Notes under the pieces: generated by a model
Told to the model about the DNA's origin: nothing
The model's database searches: none
The model's input: only the letters and a program-made list of their open reading frames with translations
Shown: one piece after another, positions 16,748 through 26,234 of the stretch
How positions within the stretch are numbered: position 1 is the first letter of the stretch
Layout: every line of letters starts with the position of its first letter
Source of the DNA: Falsarthrobacter nasiphocae
GTDB lineage: Bacteria > Actinomycetota > Actinomycetes > Actinomycetales > Micrococcaceae
Length of the DNA stretch: 64,000 nucleotides
Assembly (NCBI RefSeq): GCF_031456275.1
Contig: NZ_JAVDUI010000001.1
Location: 1,694,965-1,758,964 of the forward strand
Reading direction: 5' to 3'
Made by a program: the position numbers and the translations under genes

Positions 16748-18453
16748 GCGCCCGGGGCCTCGACGGCCAGCTCGCCGCGCATCGCCTTGACGAGCGTGGA
16801 CAGGGGGAGCGATCCGAGGCTCAGGGCCCGGCTGTGGAAGGCCTTGACGTCGAAGCTCTCGCCCTCGCGCTCTGCGGCCTCGCGGCGCAGCTCGTCCCAG
16901 ACGCGCTGGCCGACCTTGTAGCTCGGGGCCTGGCCCGGCCAGCCGAGGTAGCGCACGAACTCGAAGGAGCGGGTGCCCTCGGAGCCCTCGAGGTGCTCGT
17001 CGAGGAACTGCTTGCCGATCTCCGGCGTCCAGACGCGCTGGCCCGTCCGCTCCTGCCACTCGCGGGGCATCTCGAGCTCGAGGTGGACGCCGATGTCGAA
17101 GACGACGCGGGCCGCGCGCATGCGCTGTGCGTCGAGCATGCCCATGCGGTCGCCCGGGTCGGACAGGTAGCCGAGCTCGTCCATGAGCCGCTCAGCGTAG
17201 AGCGCCCACCCCTCGCCGTAGCCGGATGTCCAGCACAGGTCCCGCCGCCACGTGTTGAGGGTGTCCTTGAGGTACGTCGCCGTGCCGACCTGGAGGTGGT
17301 GGCCCGGGACGCCCTCGTGGTAGACCGTGGAGGTCTCGCCCCACGTGGTGAACTCGGTCTCTCCCGGCGGGACGGACCACCACATGCGGCCCGGGCGGGC
17401 GAAGTCGGAGCTCGGCCCCGTGTAGTAGACGCCACCGTCCTGGGTGGGGGCGATGCAGCACTCGAGGGTGCGCAGGGGCTCGGGGATGTCGAACTGCTCC
17501 CGGCCGAGCTCCGCGACCGCCGTGTCCGAGATGCCCTGCATCCACTCGCGCAGCGCGTCCGTGCCGTGGAGGACGCGGGAGGGGTCCGCGTTGAGGATGG
17601 CCTTCGCCTCCTCGATGGACGCGCCCGGCTTGATCTCGCAGGCGAGGGCCTCCTGCTCGGCGACGATGTCCGCGAGGACCTCGATGCCCCACGCGTACGT
17701 CTCCTCGAGGTCCACGGTCTCGCCGAGGAAGCGCCGGGAGCCCCGCGCGTAGGCCTCCCGGCCCACAGCATCCTTGTGTGGGGCCAGGGGCATGAGCGTG
17801 CCCTCGAGGAACTCGACGAGGCGGGCGTAGGCGGCGTTCGCGGCCTGTGCGCCCTCCCGGAGGCTCTCTGCGAGCTCCGGGTGCGCTTCGGCTCCCCGGG
17901 CGGCGAGGGCGGTGAAGAATCCGTCCTCCGCACCGTAGGCGCGGCTCTGCTCAATGACGACGGCGACCTGCCGCCGGGCGGAGACCGCGCCGCGATCGGC
18001 TGCGTACCGCAAGGAGGCGGTATAGCCGTCGATGGCCGCCGGCACATTGGCGAGGCGGCCTGCGATGTGGGAGAAGTCCTCGGCGCTCTCTTGGGGCATG
18101 AGGTCGAAGATCGCGCGGATCTCCTGGGCCGGGGAGGCGATGTTGTTGAGGCTCGAGTGCGGGTCGAGCGCCTCGTGGGACTCGATGTCCAGGCCGAGCC
18201 GCTCCAGCATCGCGTCCTTGGTCACGGCCTCGTTCTCCGTGGACGGGGCGAGCTCAGCGAGGGCGGCGAGCGTCTCGCGGCAGAGGTCCGCGTAGGCGTC
18301 GAGGCCGGTGGGGGAGTAGTCGCCGTACTCCGTCTCGCGGCCCGGGATGCCCATGCTCGTGGCTGTCTCGGGGCTGAGCTCCAGCACGCGGGCCGCGTGG
18401 GCCTCGGCGAGCTCGTCGATGGGGGACGGGGTGGCGTGGTTCACAATGTCCAT
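16744..18453 (-). CDS. DUF885 family protein, putative zinc metallopeptidase
   Basis: A 569-residue protein with DUF885-typical features. An N-terminal helical region opens with DELAEAHAARVLELSPETAT. The candidate metal site YHEGVPGHHLQVG lies at about residue 375. SGYGEGWALYAERLMDELGYL and a C-terminal RYLGWPGQAPSYKVG follow. In this family the HExxPGHH stretch is thought to bind zinc, and peptidase activity is inferred from distant similarity. No signal peptide is seen, so it is probably cytoplasmic. It starts at ATG 18453, is divergent from the glycosyltransferase gene and is coupled to maf by a GTGA overlap. Confidence 0.85.
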   Translation of the reverse strand: MDIVNHATPSPIDELAEAHAARVLELSPETATSMGIPGRETEYGDYSPTGLDAYADLCRETLAALAELAPSTENEAVTKDAMLERLGLDIESHEALDPHSSLNNIASPAQEIRAIFDLMPQESAEDFSHIAGRLANVPAAIDGYTASLRYAADRGAVSARRQVAVVIEQSRAYGAEDGFFTALAARGAEAHPELAESLREGAQAANAAYARLVEFLEGTLMPLAPHKDAVGREAYARGSRRFLGETVDLEETYAWGIEVLADIVAEQEALACEIKPGASIEEAKAILNADPSRVLHGTDALREWMQGISDTAVAELGREQFDIPEPLRTLECCIAPTQDGGVYYTGPSSDFARPGRMWWSVPPGETEFTTWGETSTVYHEGVPGHHLQVGTATYLKDTLNTWRRDLCWTSGYGEGWALYAERLMDELGYLSDPGDRMGMLDAQRMRAARVVFDIGVHLELEMPREWQERTGQRVWTPEIGKQFLDEHLEGSEGTRSFEFVRYLGWPGQAPSYKVGQRVWDELRREAAEREGESFDVKAFHSRALSLGSLPLSTLVKAMRGELAVEAPGA

Positions 18454-18529
18454 GGGTCCATCATAGGGACCTGTGCCCGTCCTGGCTGGGGGTCAGCCCA
18501 AAGGTTCCCGCGATACGATTCAACGTGTT

Positions 18530-19750
18530 ATGAAACTCCTCTTCTGTGCCCCCTCGACGCACCCAGCGCCCATTCACCTCGCGGCAGGCCTCGCCGCTCG
18601 CGGCCATGCGCTCACCTTCGTCACGGCGTTCGCGGTGCCGTCAGACGGGGCCGTCCCTGCCGCACTCCCCGGACCGGCTCGGGCCGAGCTGGAGCGCCGG
18701 CGCCTGCCCTCGCCGCTCACGCGCGAGCGAGTCGTCAACGCCGCCACTGTCGCGGACATCGCCCGCGTGGCCACCAACCGCGCGGGCCTGACCCGGCAGA
18801 CGCAGGCCCTGACGGACCGCATGGTGGCGGCCGTCCAGGCGAGGGTCACCCGGCTGATCCGGGCCGAGCGCCCGGACGCGGTCTATGGAACGGCGTCGAT
18901 GAGCCAGGAAGTCGCGGGGCTCTGCGACGAGCTCGGGATTCCCTTCTTCACGTACCTTCCCCAGCCCACGGTGCCCTTCCTCCAGCAGGAGTTCCCCGAG
19001 GAGCTCATGAGGATGCACCACGGCGAGGTCCCCCGCGCCACGGAGATCCGCACGGCGGCGCTCGTCCTCGCCTCGAGCGTCATGATCGAGGAGTCAGTTC
19101 GCCTCGTGCGGCCGGATGTGCGGGTCGTTCGGCGCGCGCCGGGCTTCGAGCAGCCTGCCCGGCTCAAGGTCGAGCCCGAGTGTCTCGCCACGACCGGGGA
19201 CACTCGACTCGTCTACGCCGGGCGGATGACGAGTCAGAAGCGCATCGAGGACGCCATCGAGGCCACGCGCCTACTGCGGGAGGAGCACGGCATCAAGGCC
19301 GTGCTCACTCTCTACACCTCGGACGAGTCGATCGCGAGGGACGTCGTCGCCTCGGCCAAGGCCGAGGACTTCGTGCGCATTCCTGGCAGCGTGCCCCGCT
19401 CCGAGCTGGCCGCGCGATTCGCCGAGAGCCATGCGCTCGTCCTGCCGAGCCTCTTCGAGGGCTTCGGCCTCGTCGTGCCGGAGGCCCTCGGCGCGGGGCT
19501 GCCGGTCATCACGACTCCTCGCACGGCCGGCGGAGACCTCGGCGTGGACGGCATCGCGGGTCGCGTCGTCCCCGTCCGCAGCCCCGAGGCCATTGCGGAA
19601 GCCGTCAAGGAGCTCGTCGAGAACCCAGCGCAGCAGCGGGCCTTCCGTGAGGCGGCCCCCGGGCTCGTCTCGTCCGGCAGCTGGGCTGACTACGAAGCCG
19701 CCGCGGCCGAGGCCGTCGAACGCGAGCTGACCGACCACATCACACGTTAG
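18530..19750 (+). CDS. GT4-type glycosyltransferase
   Basis: A 406-residue GT-B-fold enzyme. The N-terminal Rossmann half begins MKLLFCAPSTHPAP with a glycine-containing AAGLAARGHALTFVT. The C-terminal sugar-nucleotide half contains RLVYAGRMTSQKRIEDAIEA, then LVLPSLFEGFGLVVPEALG with the ExFGLxxxE catalytic motif and GAGLPVITTPRTAGGD. It would transfer a sugar from a nucleotide donor to an envelope or secreted acceptor, but donor and acceptor are unknown. ATG 18530 begins at the first beta strand. TACGAT lies 10 bases before it and no Shine-Dalgarno is seen, so a short leader is likely. The gene is followed after 7 bases by an acetyltransferase, forming a two-gene glycan-modifying unit inserted in the acc cluster. 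Confidence 0.85.
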   Translation: MKLLFCAPSTHPAPIHLAAGLAARGHALTFVTAFAVPSDGAVPAALPGPARAELERRRLPSPLTRERVVNAATVADIARVATNRAGLTRQTQALTDRMVAAVQARVTRLIRAERPDAVYGTASMSQEVAGLCDELGIPFFTYLPQPTVPFLQQEFPEELMRMHHGEVPRATEIRTAALVLASSVMIEESVRLVRPDVRVVRRAPGFEQPARLKVEPECLATTGDTRLVYAGRMTSQKRIEDAIEATRLLREEHGIKAVLTLYTSDESIARDVVASAKAEDFVRIPGSVPRSELAARFAESHALVLPSLFEGFGLVVPEALGAGLPVITTPRTAGGDLGVDGIAGRVVPVRSPEAIAEAVKELVENPAQQRAFREAAPGLVSSGSWADYEAAAAEAVERELTDHITR

Positions 19751-19757
19751 GAAAGCC

Positions 19758-20294
19758 ATGACTCAACCGTTGTCGAAGAAGATTCGGACGAAGGCCCTCT
19801 CGGTCCTCGACGAGCGCGTGCTCCGGGTCATGCCCGGAACGCTGCCGCGGCGGGCCCGGATGGCCGTGCTCCGCTCCCTCGGCGCCACGATCGCCCCCAC
19901 GGCCTACCTGGGCACGGGCACCCGAGTCGTCGGTCCGGAGGGCCTGACGGTCAAGGACGGCGTCGTCGTGGCCCGTGACTGCACCCTGGACGCGCGAGGA
20001 AAGCTCACGCTCGAGGACCACGCTCTCATTGGCTTCGAGACGGTCATCCTCACCCGCACTCACGTCTCGAGCGAGACGGGCAAGCCCATTCAGCAGCAGG
20101 GCATGTATGACGCCCCCGTGACCATTGGGGCCCGCACGTGGGTCGGGACGCGCGCCGTCTTCGTGCCCGGCGCCTCGACGGGCGAGGACGCGATCGTCGC
20201 CTCGATGGCCTGCGTGACTCGCGACGTGGAGCCGAAGGTGATCGTCGGCGGCGTTCCGGCCCGCGTCATCCAGGAGCGCGCAGCCGGGGCCTGA
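19758..20294 (+). CDS. Left-handed beta-helix O-acetyltransferase (hexapeptide repeat)
   Basis: A 178-residue protein with a basic N-terminal helix followed by hexapeptide turns of the LpxA/maltose-acetyltransferase type. Examples are TKVVGPEG-like turns in VVGPEGLTVKDGVVVARDCT, then GKLTLEDHALIGFETVILTR, with the catalytic-type histidine in TRTHVSS. The C-terminal VTIGARTWVGTRAVFVPGAS, EDAIVASMACVTRDV and VIVGGVPARVI complete the fold. It likely acetylates a sugar of an envelope glycan. AGGAAAG stands directly before the ATG. It is co-transcribed with the preceding glycosyltransferase (7-base gap). Confidence 0.85.
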   Translation: MTQPLSKKIRTKALSVLDERVLRVMPGTLPRRARMAVLRSLGATIAPTAYLGTGTRVVGPEGLTVKDGVVVARDCTLDARGKLTLEDHALIGFETVILTRTHVSSETGKPIQQQGMYDAPVTIGARTWVGTRAVFVPGASTGEDAIVASMACVTRDVEPKVIVGGVPARVIQERAAGA

Positions 20295-20308
20295 GCACCC
20301 CACACGCG

Positions 20309-20360
20309 AATGGTGCCTGCCCGCCCACAACGAGTCCGTTCTTGGCGAGCAGGCACCATT
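20309..20360. terminator. Bidirectional hairpin between the O-acetyltransferase and accE
   Basis: A perfect 12-bp stem, AATGGTGCCTGC / GCAGGCACCATT, encloses a 28-base loop, in the 87-base gap between convergent genes. Confidence 0.65.
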
Positions 20361-20381
20361 CCTGCATCGGGAGAGCGCGGG

Positions 20382-20627
20382 TCAGCGCTTGCGGCGCCAG
20401 GATCCCGGGCCGGGAATGTTCGGCAGGGCGAGAAGGGCGCGGCGCACGAACGCGCGGGCCTGCGAGCGGGGCCCGGGCTCGGTCTTGGGCGGCGGCGCGT
20501 AGGAGCCGGTCGCCATGACGACGACGGTGAGCGCCGCCAGCTCTTCCTCCGTGATGTCCCCGGAGACGACGGACAGGCGAGGGGGCTGGGCGGGCTCGGC
20601 CACAGGTGAAGACTCGACGGAACTCAT
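20382..20627 (-). CDS. accE: Acyl-CoA carboxylase epsilon subunit
   Basis: An 81-residue protein of the actinobacterial AccE family, small subunits that stabilise the AccA3-AccD5 carboxylase complex. The family core is visible: [20 protein letters not shown], followed by the C-terminal basic tail ending GPGSWRRKR. The ATG overlaps the accD stop codon (ATGA), so synthesis is coupled to the beta chain. The N-terminal 18 residues are Pro/Ser/Ala-rich linker. Confidence 0.88.
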   Translation of the reverse strand: MSSVESSPVAEPAQPPRLSVVSGDITEEELAALTVVVMATGSYAPPPKTEPGPRSQARAFVRRALLALPNIPGPGSWRRKR

Positions 20628-22252
20628 AGAGGAATGTTCCCATGCTTCTTCGCGGGGAGGCGCTCGTGCTTGTCCCGCGCCGCGCGAAGCGCCCGGATGA
20701 TCTGGAGACGGGTCTCGCTCGGGGCGATGACCGCGTCCACGTACCCGAGCTCCGCGGCCTGATACGGGTTGAGGAGCTCTTCCTCGTAGGACTGCACGAG
20801 CTCGTCCCGGCGGTCGGCGACATCCCCGCCCTCGGCCTCGATGGCCGCGAGCTCGCGGCGGTAGAGGATGTTGACGGCGCCCTGGGCCCCCATAACGCCG
20901 ATCTGCGCGGTGGGCCAGGCGAGGTTGATGTCCGCCCCGAGCTTCTTCGAGCCCATGACGATGTACGCCCCGCCGTAGGCCTTGCGGGTGATCACGGTGA
21001 TCTTGGGGACGGTCGCTTCAGCGTAGGCGTAGAGCAGCTTGGCGCCGCGCCGGATGATGCCCTGGAACTCCTGGTCCGTGCCGGGGAGGAACCCGGGGAC
21101 ATCGACGAGCGTGAGGATCGGGATGTTGAACGCGTCGCAGGTGCGGACGAACCGGGCAGCCTTCTCGGACGCCGCGATGTCCAGGGTTCCCGCGAACTGC
21201 ATGGGCTGGTTGGCGACGATGCCCACGGGGCGTCCTTCGACGCGGCCGTACCCGATGATGACGTTCGGTGCGTAGAGGGCCTGCATCTCGAGGAAGTGGC
21301 CGTCGTCGACGATGGTCTCGATGACCTGGTGCATGTCGTACGGCTGGTTGGCGGAGTCCGGGATGAGGGCGTCGAGGGCGAGGTCTTCCGCGGTCTCCTC
21401 CTCCGGCTGCTCGAAGGGCGCGGTGGGCGTCTCCGTGAGGTTGTTGCTCGGGAGGAAGTCGAGAAGCTCGCGGACGAACTCGAAGGCGTCGTCCTCGGAC
21501 TGCGCGAGGTAGGTCGCGGTGCCCGTCTTCTCGTTGTGGGCGCGGGCGCCGCCGAGCGTCTCCATGTCCACCTCCTCGCCCGTCACCGTCTTGATGACGT
21601 CGGGGCCCGTGATGAACATGTGGCTCGACTTGTCCACCATGACGACGTAGTCCGTGAGGGCCGGGGAGTACGCGGCGCCGCCGGCGCACGGGCCGAGAAT
21701 GAGGGAGATCTGGGGGACCACGCCCGAGGCGTGAACGTTGTTGCGGAAGATGTCGGCGAACATCGCGAGTGAGGCGACGCCCTCCTGGATCCGGGCCCCG
21801 CCGCCGTCGTTGATGCCGATGACAGGGCAGCCCGTCTTGAGGGCGAACTGCTGGACCTTGACGATCTTCTCGCCGTTGACTTGGCTCAGCGAGCCGCCGA
21901 AGACCGTGAAGTCCTGCGAGTAGACGGCAACCTGGCGGCCGTCCACGGTCCCGTAGCCAGAGACGACGCCGTCCGTGAGGAGGCGCTTCTTGTCCATGCC
22001 GAACGCAGTGGAGTGGTGGACGGCGAGCTGGTCGAACTCCACGAACGATCCCTCGTCGAGGAGGGACTCGATGCGGGATCGGGCTGTGCCCTTGCCGCGG
22101 GCGATCTGCCGGTCCAGGGCCGCCTGACCCGCGGGGGCCTGGGCCTCAGCGCGGCGCGCTTTGAAGTCTGCAATCTTTCCGGCGGTCGTCGAGAGATCGA
22201 AGCCTCGATCCCGTGCGTTCGTGTCGTGTCCCTGGGCGGTCATGCCATTCAT
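20624..22252 (-). CDS. accD5: Acyl-CoA (propionyl-CoA) carboxylase beta chain
   Basis: A 542-residue carboxyltransferase that moves the carboxyl group from biotin to acyl-CoA. The N-terminal crotonase-like half has [19 protein letters not shown]-like sequence ([20 protein letters not shown]) and [17 protein letters not shown]. The acyl-CoA-binding half has [20 protein letters not shown] and [20 protein letters not shown]. The length matches AccD5/PccB. The start is ATG 22252 or ATG 22243, with no strong Shine-Dalgarno for either. It is divergent from the SDR gene (about 68 bases apart) and coupled to accE. Specificity for propionyl- rather than acetyl-CoA is inferred from the AccD5-AccE pairing. 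Confidence 0.94.
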   Translation of the reverse strand: MNGMTAQGHDTNARDRGFDLSTTAGKIADFKARRAEAQAPAGQAALDRQIARGKGTARSRIESLLDEGSFVEFDQLAVHHSTAFGMDKKRLLTDGVVSGYGTVDGRQVAVYSQDFTVFGGSLSQVNGEKIVKVQQFALKTGCPVIGINDGGGARIQEGVASLAMFADIFRNNVHASGVVPQISLILGPCAGGAAYSPALTDYVVMVDKSSHMFITGPDVIKTVTGEEVDMETLGGARAHNEKTGTATYLAQSEDDAFEFVRELLDFLPSNNLTETPTAPFEQPEEETAEDLALDALIPDSANQPYDMHQVIETIVDDGHFLEMQALYAPNVIIGYGRVEGRPVGIVANQPMQFAGTLDIAASEKAARFVRTCDAFNIPILTLVDVPGFLPGTDQEFQGIIRRGAKLLYAYAEATVPKITVITRKAYGGAYIVMGSKKLGADINLAWPTAQIGVMGAQGAVNILYRRELAAIEAEGGDVADRRDELVQSYEEELLNPYQAAELGYVDAVIAPSETRLQIIRALRAARDKHERLPAKKHGNIPL

Positions 22253-22320
22253 GCTAGCCGCAGGCCACCGGCGACGCGCACCCCCTGCCTCTCACCGCGC
22301 CATGACTTATGCTCAGAGAC

Positions 22321-23208
22321 ATGGCTCACATGATCCCTCCTCTGTACACGCCCGGCGCGCCGACGCCTGCCGAGGGCCTGCGCCCGACTGGCCGCGACCT
22401 GTCCGGGCGCACGCTCCTCATGTCCGGCGGCTCGCGGGGAATCGGCCTCGCCATTGCGCTGCGAGCGGCGCAGGACGGCGCCAACGTGGCCATCATGGCC
22501 AAGACGGATCAGCCGCATCCTGCCTTGCCGGGCACCATCCACACGGCGGCGGAGGAGATTCGGGCGGCCGGAGGACGCGCGCTCGCCATCGTGGGGGATG
22601 TGCGCGACGACGAGAGCGTGGCCGCGGCGGTTGAGCAGACCGTGGCCGAGTTCGGCGGCATCGACGTCGTCGTCAACAATGCGAGCGCGATTGACCTCTC
22701 CGGCACGGAGAGCCTCTCGATGAAGAAGTACGACCTCATGCAGGACATCAACGCGCGCGGCACGTTCCTCCTGAGCAAGCTGTCCCTGGGCGCCCTGAAG
22801 GCCTCGGACAACCCCCACATCCTGACGCTCTCGCCGCCGATCAGCCTCGACCCGGCGTGGTTCGGCGGGAGCCTCGCCTACACGATGGCGAAGTACGGGA
22901 TGTCGATGACGACCATAGGCCTGGCCGAGGAGCTCAAGGACGCGGGGGTCGCGGTCAACTCCCTGTGGCCCGCGACGACGATCGACACCGCGGCCGTCCG
23001 CAACGTCATCGGCGGGGAGAAGCTCGCGGCCGTGAGCCGGACGCCCGAGATTGTCGCGGACGCGGCGCACGCGATCCTCACCCAGGAGTCCCGCGAGGTC
23101 ACGGGCCGCTTCCTCATCGACGAGGACGTCCTCGCGGCCGTGGGTGTCACGGACCTGTCCGTGTACGGGGGCGAGGGCCCGTTCGCCCGGGACCACTTCC
23201 TCGACTGA
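22321..23208 (+). CDS. Short-chain dehydrogenase (HSDL2-like)
   Basis: A 295-residue NAD(P)-dependent oxidoreductase. The cofactor loop is SGGSRGIGLAIALRAAQDGA at about residue 39. IDVVVNNASAIDLSGTE, the serine-bearing ILTLSPPISL and the catalytic YTMAKYGMS (Tyr-x3-Lys) follow. The SGGSRGIG motif, the long N-terminus and the proline-rich LSPPI are typical of hydroxysteroid-dehydrogenase-like protein 2 relatives, whose substrates are poorly known. ATG 22321 was chosen because TATGCT (22308-22313) lies 7 bases before it and the protein start is family-typical. It is divergent from accD and immediately upstream of birA. Confidence 0.88.
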   Translation: MAHMIPPLYTPGAPTPAEGLRPTGRDLSGRTLLMSGGSRGIGLAIALRAAQDGANVAIMAKTDQPHPALPGTIHTAAEEIRAAGGRALAIVGDVRDDESVAAAVEQTVAEFGGIDVVVNNASAIDLSGTESLSMKKYDLMQDINARGTFLLSKLSLGALKASDNPHILTLSPPISLDPAWFGGSLAYTMAKYGMSMTTIGLAEELKDAGVAVNSLWPATTIDTAAVRNVIGGEKLAAVSRTPEIVADAAHAILTQESREVTGRFLIDEDVLAAVGVTDLSVYGGEGPFARDHFLD

Positions 23209-23289
23209 GCCTCCCTCCTCGCCGCCCCCGGGGGCCGGGTGCACGGTCCTCTCAGCAGGCGTCCACGCAGGGTCGATAGGATCGGTTCT

Positions 23290-24249
23290 ATGCCTGAGAC
23301 CACACCGGACACGCCCCGCGGCCCCGCGGCCCCGCTGGTCAGCGCAGACGCGGTCCGCGGTGCCCTCGCGGACCGCGGCCTCGGCCCTGACGTCTGCCGT
23401 GCCCTTGAGGTCTTGGACGAGACGCATTCGACCAACGCGGTGGCCATCGAGGCCGTTTCGGGGGCCCCAGGCGGCGCACGCCCGCCGAGCGGCGCAGCCG
23501 TCCTGGCGCGGCACCAGACGCGCGCGCGGGGACGCCTCGAGCGGTCGTGGTCGGCGGAGCCCGACTCATCCATTCTTCTGTCCGTGATCGTGCGCCCCGA
23601 GACCCCTGCGGGCGCCGAGCGGCTGGGCCTCGTGCCCCTCGCGGCTGGGGCGGCCGTGGCCCGGTCCCTCCGCGAGCGCGTGGGGCTCCACGCCATGACC
23701 AAGTGGCCCAACGATGTCCTCATCGGCGGCCGGAAGGTGGCCGGGGTCCTGTGCCAGGCGGTGACAGAGCCGGGCGGCCTCGCCGTCGTCGTGGGAGTGG
23801 GGCTCAACGTCCGCCAGACGCACGAGCAGCTGCCGGTGGCGACCGCAACGTCCCTGGCCGTGGAGCTGGGGGCTGCCGCGCACGCGGTCCTGGACGACGC
23901 CTCGGAGCTTGCCGCCGACCTCGTGGCCGGGATCCTGGCGGCGGCGCAGGCCGCCATGTCCGCCGGTGACCTCGGCCCGGTTGAGGCCGTCATGGACACC
24001 CTGGGGCGCCGCGTCAGGGCGGAGCTCGTGGCGGACGACCCCTCGCGGGACGTCACGGGGACGGCCGTGGGGCTGGACCCGAGCGGGGGGCTCATGCTGC
24101 GCACGGACTCCGGCGAGCTCGTGACCGTTCACGCTGGGGACGTCTGGCACATGCGTCCCGAAGAGGCTCCGCGGACCGGGCACAACGACCATCCCCAGGC
24201 CCAGCCGGCGAGCGACGCCCCCCGCACCGATTCGGGGGGTGCCGCGTGA
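23290..24249 (+). CDS. birA: Biotin-[acetyl-CoA-carboxylase] ligase
   Basis: A 319-residue monofunctional biotin protein ligase that attaches biotin to the carboxylase alpha chain encoded nearby. Catalytic motifs in order are DETHSTNAVA, the biotinyl-AMP loop RARGRLERSWSAEPDSSI (the GRGR-x-G consensus is here RGRLER), and TKWPNDVLIGGRKVAGVL. There is no N-terminal helix-turn-helix, so it is probably not a repressor. ATG 23290 is preceded at 7 bases by TAGGAT, fitting a leaderless mRNA. The stop overlaps the next start (GTGA). Confidence 0.92.
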   Translation: MPETTPDTPRGPAAPLVSADAVRGALADRGLGPDVCRALEVLDETHSTNAVAIEAVSGAPGGARPPSGAAVLARHQTRARGRLERSWSAEPDSSILLSVIVRPETPAGAERLGLVPLAAGAAVARSLRERVGLHAMTKWPNDVLIGGRKVAGVLCQAVTEPGGLAVVVGVGLNVRQTHEQLPVATATSLAVELGAAAHAVLDDASELAADLVAGILAAAQAAMSAGDLGPVEAVMDTLGRRVRAELVADDPSRDVTGTAVGLDPSGGLMLRTDSGELVTVHAGDVWHMRPEEAPRTGHNDHPQAQPASDAPRTDSGGAA

Positions 24250-24815
24250 GGCTGACTCTGGCCGAGGGGGAGCGGGTCATCCTCCGCGAGCGCCCGAGCG
24301 CGCGCACGCTGATCGGCCCCCTCGCACGCGTTTTTCTGGGCGCCGTTGCCGTGGGGGCGGTGGCCAGTCTCGTCATGCCCGCGCTCGCGGCTGCGGGGCG
24401 AGGCGTGGGCCCGGAGCTGGAACTGGCCATGAGGTCTGTGGCCGTGCTGGCGGGCCTGTGGTTCCTTGACGTTCTGGGCTTCCGGCGTGTGAGGCACTGG
24501 ATGACCACCGCCTATGTCCTGACCGATGAGCGGCTCATTGTGCGCCGAGGTCTGGGCGGGGCGCGGGAGGACAGCGTGCCGTTGCCTGCCATCTACCGTG
24601 TCGACATCCGCCAGCGCCTCCTCCAGCGGACGGGGGACACGGGGACGCTCCGGTTCCTCGTGGCCCAGGGGAGTGAGTTCGCTCTCCACGATGTGCCGCA
24701 CGTGGCCGCCTTCCGGGCCGAAGTCATCGATGCGGTGTCCAAGTCACAGCAGCGCCATTGGCACCGTCCCCTCGCCGAGCAGCAGTTTGGGCAGTCCGAG
24801 AGAGGCTACGCATGA
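24246..24815 (+). CDS. PH-domain (bPH2-like) membrane protein
   Basis: A 189-residue protein. The N-terminal EGERVILRERPSARTL is the usual opening of bacterial PH-domain proteins. Two membrane segments follow (about residues 27-47 and 63-80), then a PH-like beta-rich domain with YVLTDERLIVRRGLGG, SVPLPAIYRVDI, QRTGDTGTLRFL and DVPHVAAFRAEVID. The GTG start overlaps the birA stop and the stop overlaps the cyclase start (ATGA), so the three genes form a translationally coupled operon. Function is unknown. Being next to a cyclase is common in Micrococcales and suggests a membrane or regulatory partner. Confidence 0.8.
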   Translation: MRLTLAEGERVILRERPSARTLIGPLARVFLGAVAVGAVASLVMPALAAAGRGVGPELELAMRSVAVLAGLWFLDVLGFRRVRHWMTTAYVLTDERLIVRRGLGGAREDSVPLPAIYRVDIRQRLLQRTGDTGTLRFLVAQGSEFALHDVPHVAAFRAEVIDAVSKSQQRHWHRPLAEQQFGQSERGYA

Positions 24816-26101
24816 GCTCGTCCATTTCCCGGCCCGAGGACTCCTGGCTCGAGCGGCATCGCGGGCCGGAGCCGGACTCCCTGCCGGAGGAGGGCACGCC
24901 CGCAGGCGCCCCCTCGTCCCAGGACGCCCGGCCGCTGACCCTGTCCCTGCCGATCATTCGGCCGGGCAGCCCCATTGCGGACTACCCGACGTCCTTCGAC
25001 GCCGACCAGCGGGGGGACGAGCTCGCGGGGCGGGCGATCGGGGAGAGCCGCCCCTTCGACCGCGAGGCCACCCAGGCGGCGCTCGGCCGGCTCGAGCGCA
25101 TCCTCCTCGGCTCCGAGCGCCGGCTGCGCCGTCGAGACATCGCCGCAGGGGCTGGCGTGTCCCTCCTTTCCGCGCGCAAGCTCTGGAGGGCGTTGGGCCT
25201 GCCGGAGTTCGACGACGACGACGTGGCGTTCACGCCGCAGGACGAGAAGGCGCTGGACGCGCTCGTCTCGCTCGTGCGGGACCGCAGCCTGACGGAGGAT
25301 GCGGCCATCTCGATCACCCGCTCGATCGGCCAGATGACGGATCGCATGGTGGTCTGGCAGGTTGAGGCGCTCATTGAGGAGATGATCGCCCACCAGGGGC
25401 TGAGCGACGAAGAGGCGCGGCGGCGGCTCGTCCACGAGCTCCCGAGCCTCATTGAGCCCCTCGAGCGCTCGATCATCTATGCGTGGAGACGCAACCTCAC
25501 TGCTGCGGTGGACCGGCTCGCGGTGCGATTCGACTCTGGGCCCGCGACACCCGGCCACGGGACAGGGGACGGGGCGGATCGGGCCCTGCCGCTCGCTCGA
25601 GCCGTGGGTTTCTGCGACCTTGTGTCGTACACGGCTCTGTCTCGACAGATGTCGGAGCGGACGCTGGCCCAGCTCGTCCAGCGGTTCGACCGGACCTGCT
25701 CGGAGATCATCTCCGTGGGCGGTGGCCGCCTCGTCAAGACGATTGGCGATGAGGTCCTCTTCATCGCCCCCACCCCCGAGGCCGGCGTGGAGATCGCCTT
25801 GGCCCTTGCGAGCGCCATCACCGACGACGACAAGCTCCCCCCGGCTCGTGTGTCCCTCGTGTGGGGGCGCATCCTCTCGCGCCTCGGCGACATCTACGGG
25901 CCCACAGTGAACCTCGCTGCCCGCCTGACATCGCTTGCGGAGCCCGGTACGGTGCTCACGGACGCGCCCACGGCGGCGGCCCTCGCTGGGGACGAGCGCT
26001 ACGTGCTCTTGCCGCAGTCCGTGCGCTCGGTGCGCGGGTTCGGCGACATTCAGCCTGTGACCGTGTCCCGGGGCCGCGGACATGGGCTGAGCCTCGACTG
26101 A
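24812..26101 (+). CDS. Class III adenylate/guanylate cyclase with N-terminal regulatory domain
   Basis: A 429-residue soluble cyclase. The C-terminal catalytic domain (about residues 255-425) reads AVGFCDLVSYTALSRQMSE with the first metal Asp, then GGRLVKTIGDEVLFIAP with the second, and ends DIYGPTVNLAARLTSLAEPG with the transition-state Asn/Arg region. The N-terminal half carries RLRRRDIAAGAGVSLLSARK and a helical linker with DRMVVWQVEALIEEMIAHQ. It resembles the autoinhibitory domain of mycobacterial Rv1264-type cyclases, which senses pH. The product is probably cAMP, feeding a CRP/GlxR-type regulator. The start overlaps the PH-gene stop (ATGA). Confidence 0.88.
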   Translation: MSSSISRPEDSWLERHRGPEPDSLPEEGTPAGAPSSQDARPLTLSLPIIRPGSPIADYPTSFDADQRGDELAGRAIGESRPFDREATQAALGRLERILLGSERRLRRRDIAAGAGVSLLSARKLWRALGLPEFDDDDVAFTPQDEKALDALVSLVRDRSLTEDAAISITRSIGQMTDRMVVWQVEALIEEMIAHQGLSDEEARRRLVHELPSLIEPLERSIIYAWRRNLTAAVDRLAVRFDSGPATPGHGTGDGADRALPLARAVGFCDLVSYTALSRQMSERTLAQLVQRFDRTCSEIISVGGGRLVKTIGDEVLFIAPTPEAGVEIALALASAITDDDKLPPARVSLVWGRILSRLGDIYGPTVNLAARLTSLAEPGTVLTDAPTAAALAGDERYVLLPQSVRSVRGFGDIQPVTVSRGRGHGLSLD

Positions 26102-26160
26102 GCGGTGCCGGGGGCCACTGAGCCCCTTGCCGCGCGGTGCCGGGGGCGCTGGGCCCCGGC
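26102..26160. repeat. Two tandem 32-bp units with hairpins after the cyclase gene
   Basis: GCGGTGCCGGGGGC occurs at 26102-26115 and 26134-26147, a period of 32. Each copy runs into a G/C hairpin (GGGGC...GCCCC). The array begins directly at the stop codon, so it is likely a duplicated terminator or 3'-end structure. Confidence 0.6.
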
Positions 26161-26234
26161 TCGGCCGCGTGGCCTTCGGCGTGGCCCTGATGCGCCGTTC
26201 TCCCCTCTCATTCCGTGTCGGCGAGACACGGCAT

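Noticed and set aside
9642-26101. Two unrelated proteins (TPR protein and cyclase) ending in the same residues GLSLD with near-identical last 15 bases
   Set aside because: The match is five residues and the surrounding sequences differ; it is probably coincidence within a skewed codon usage.
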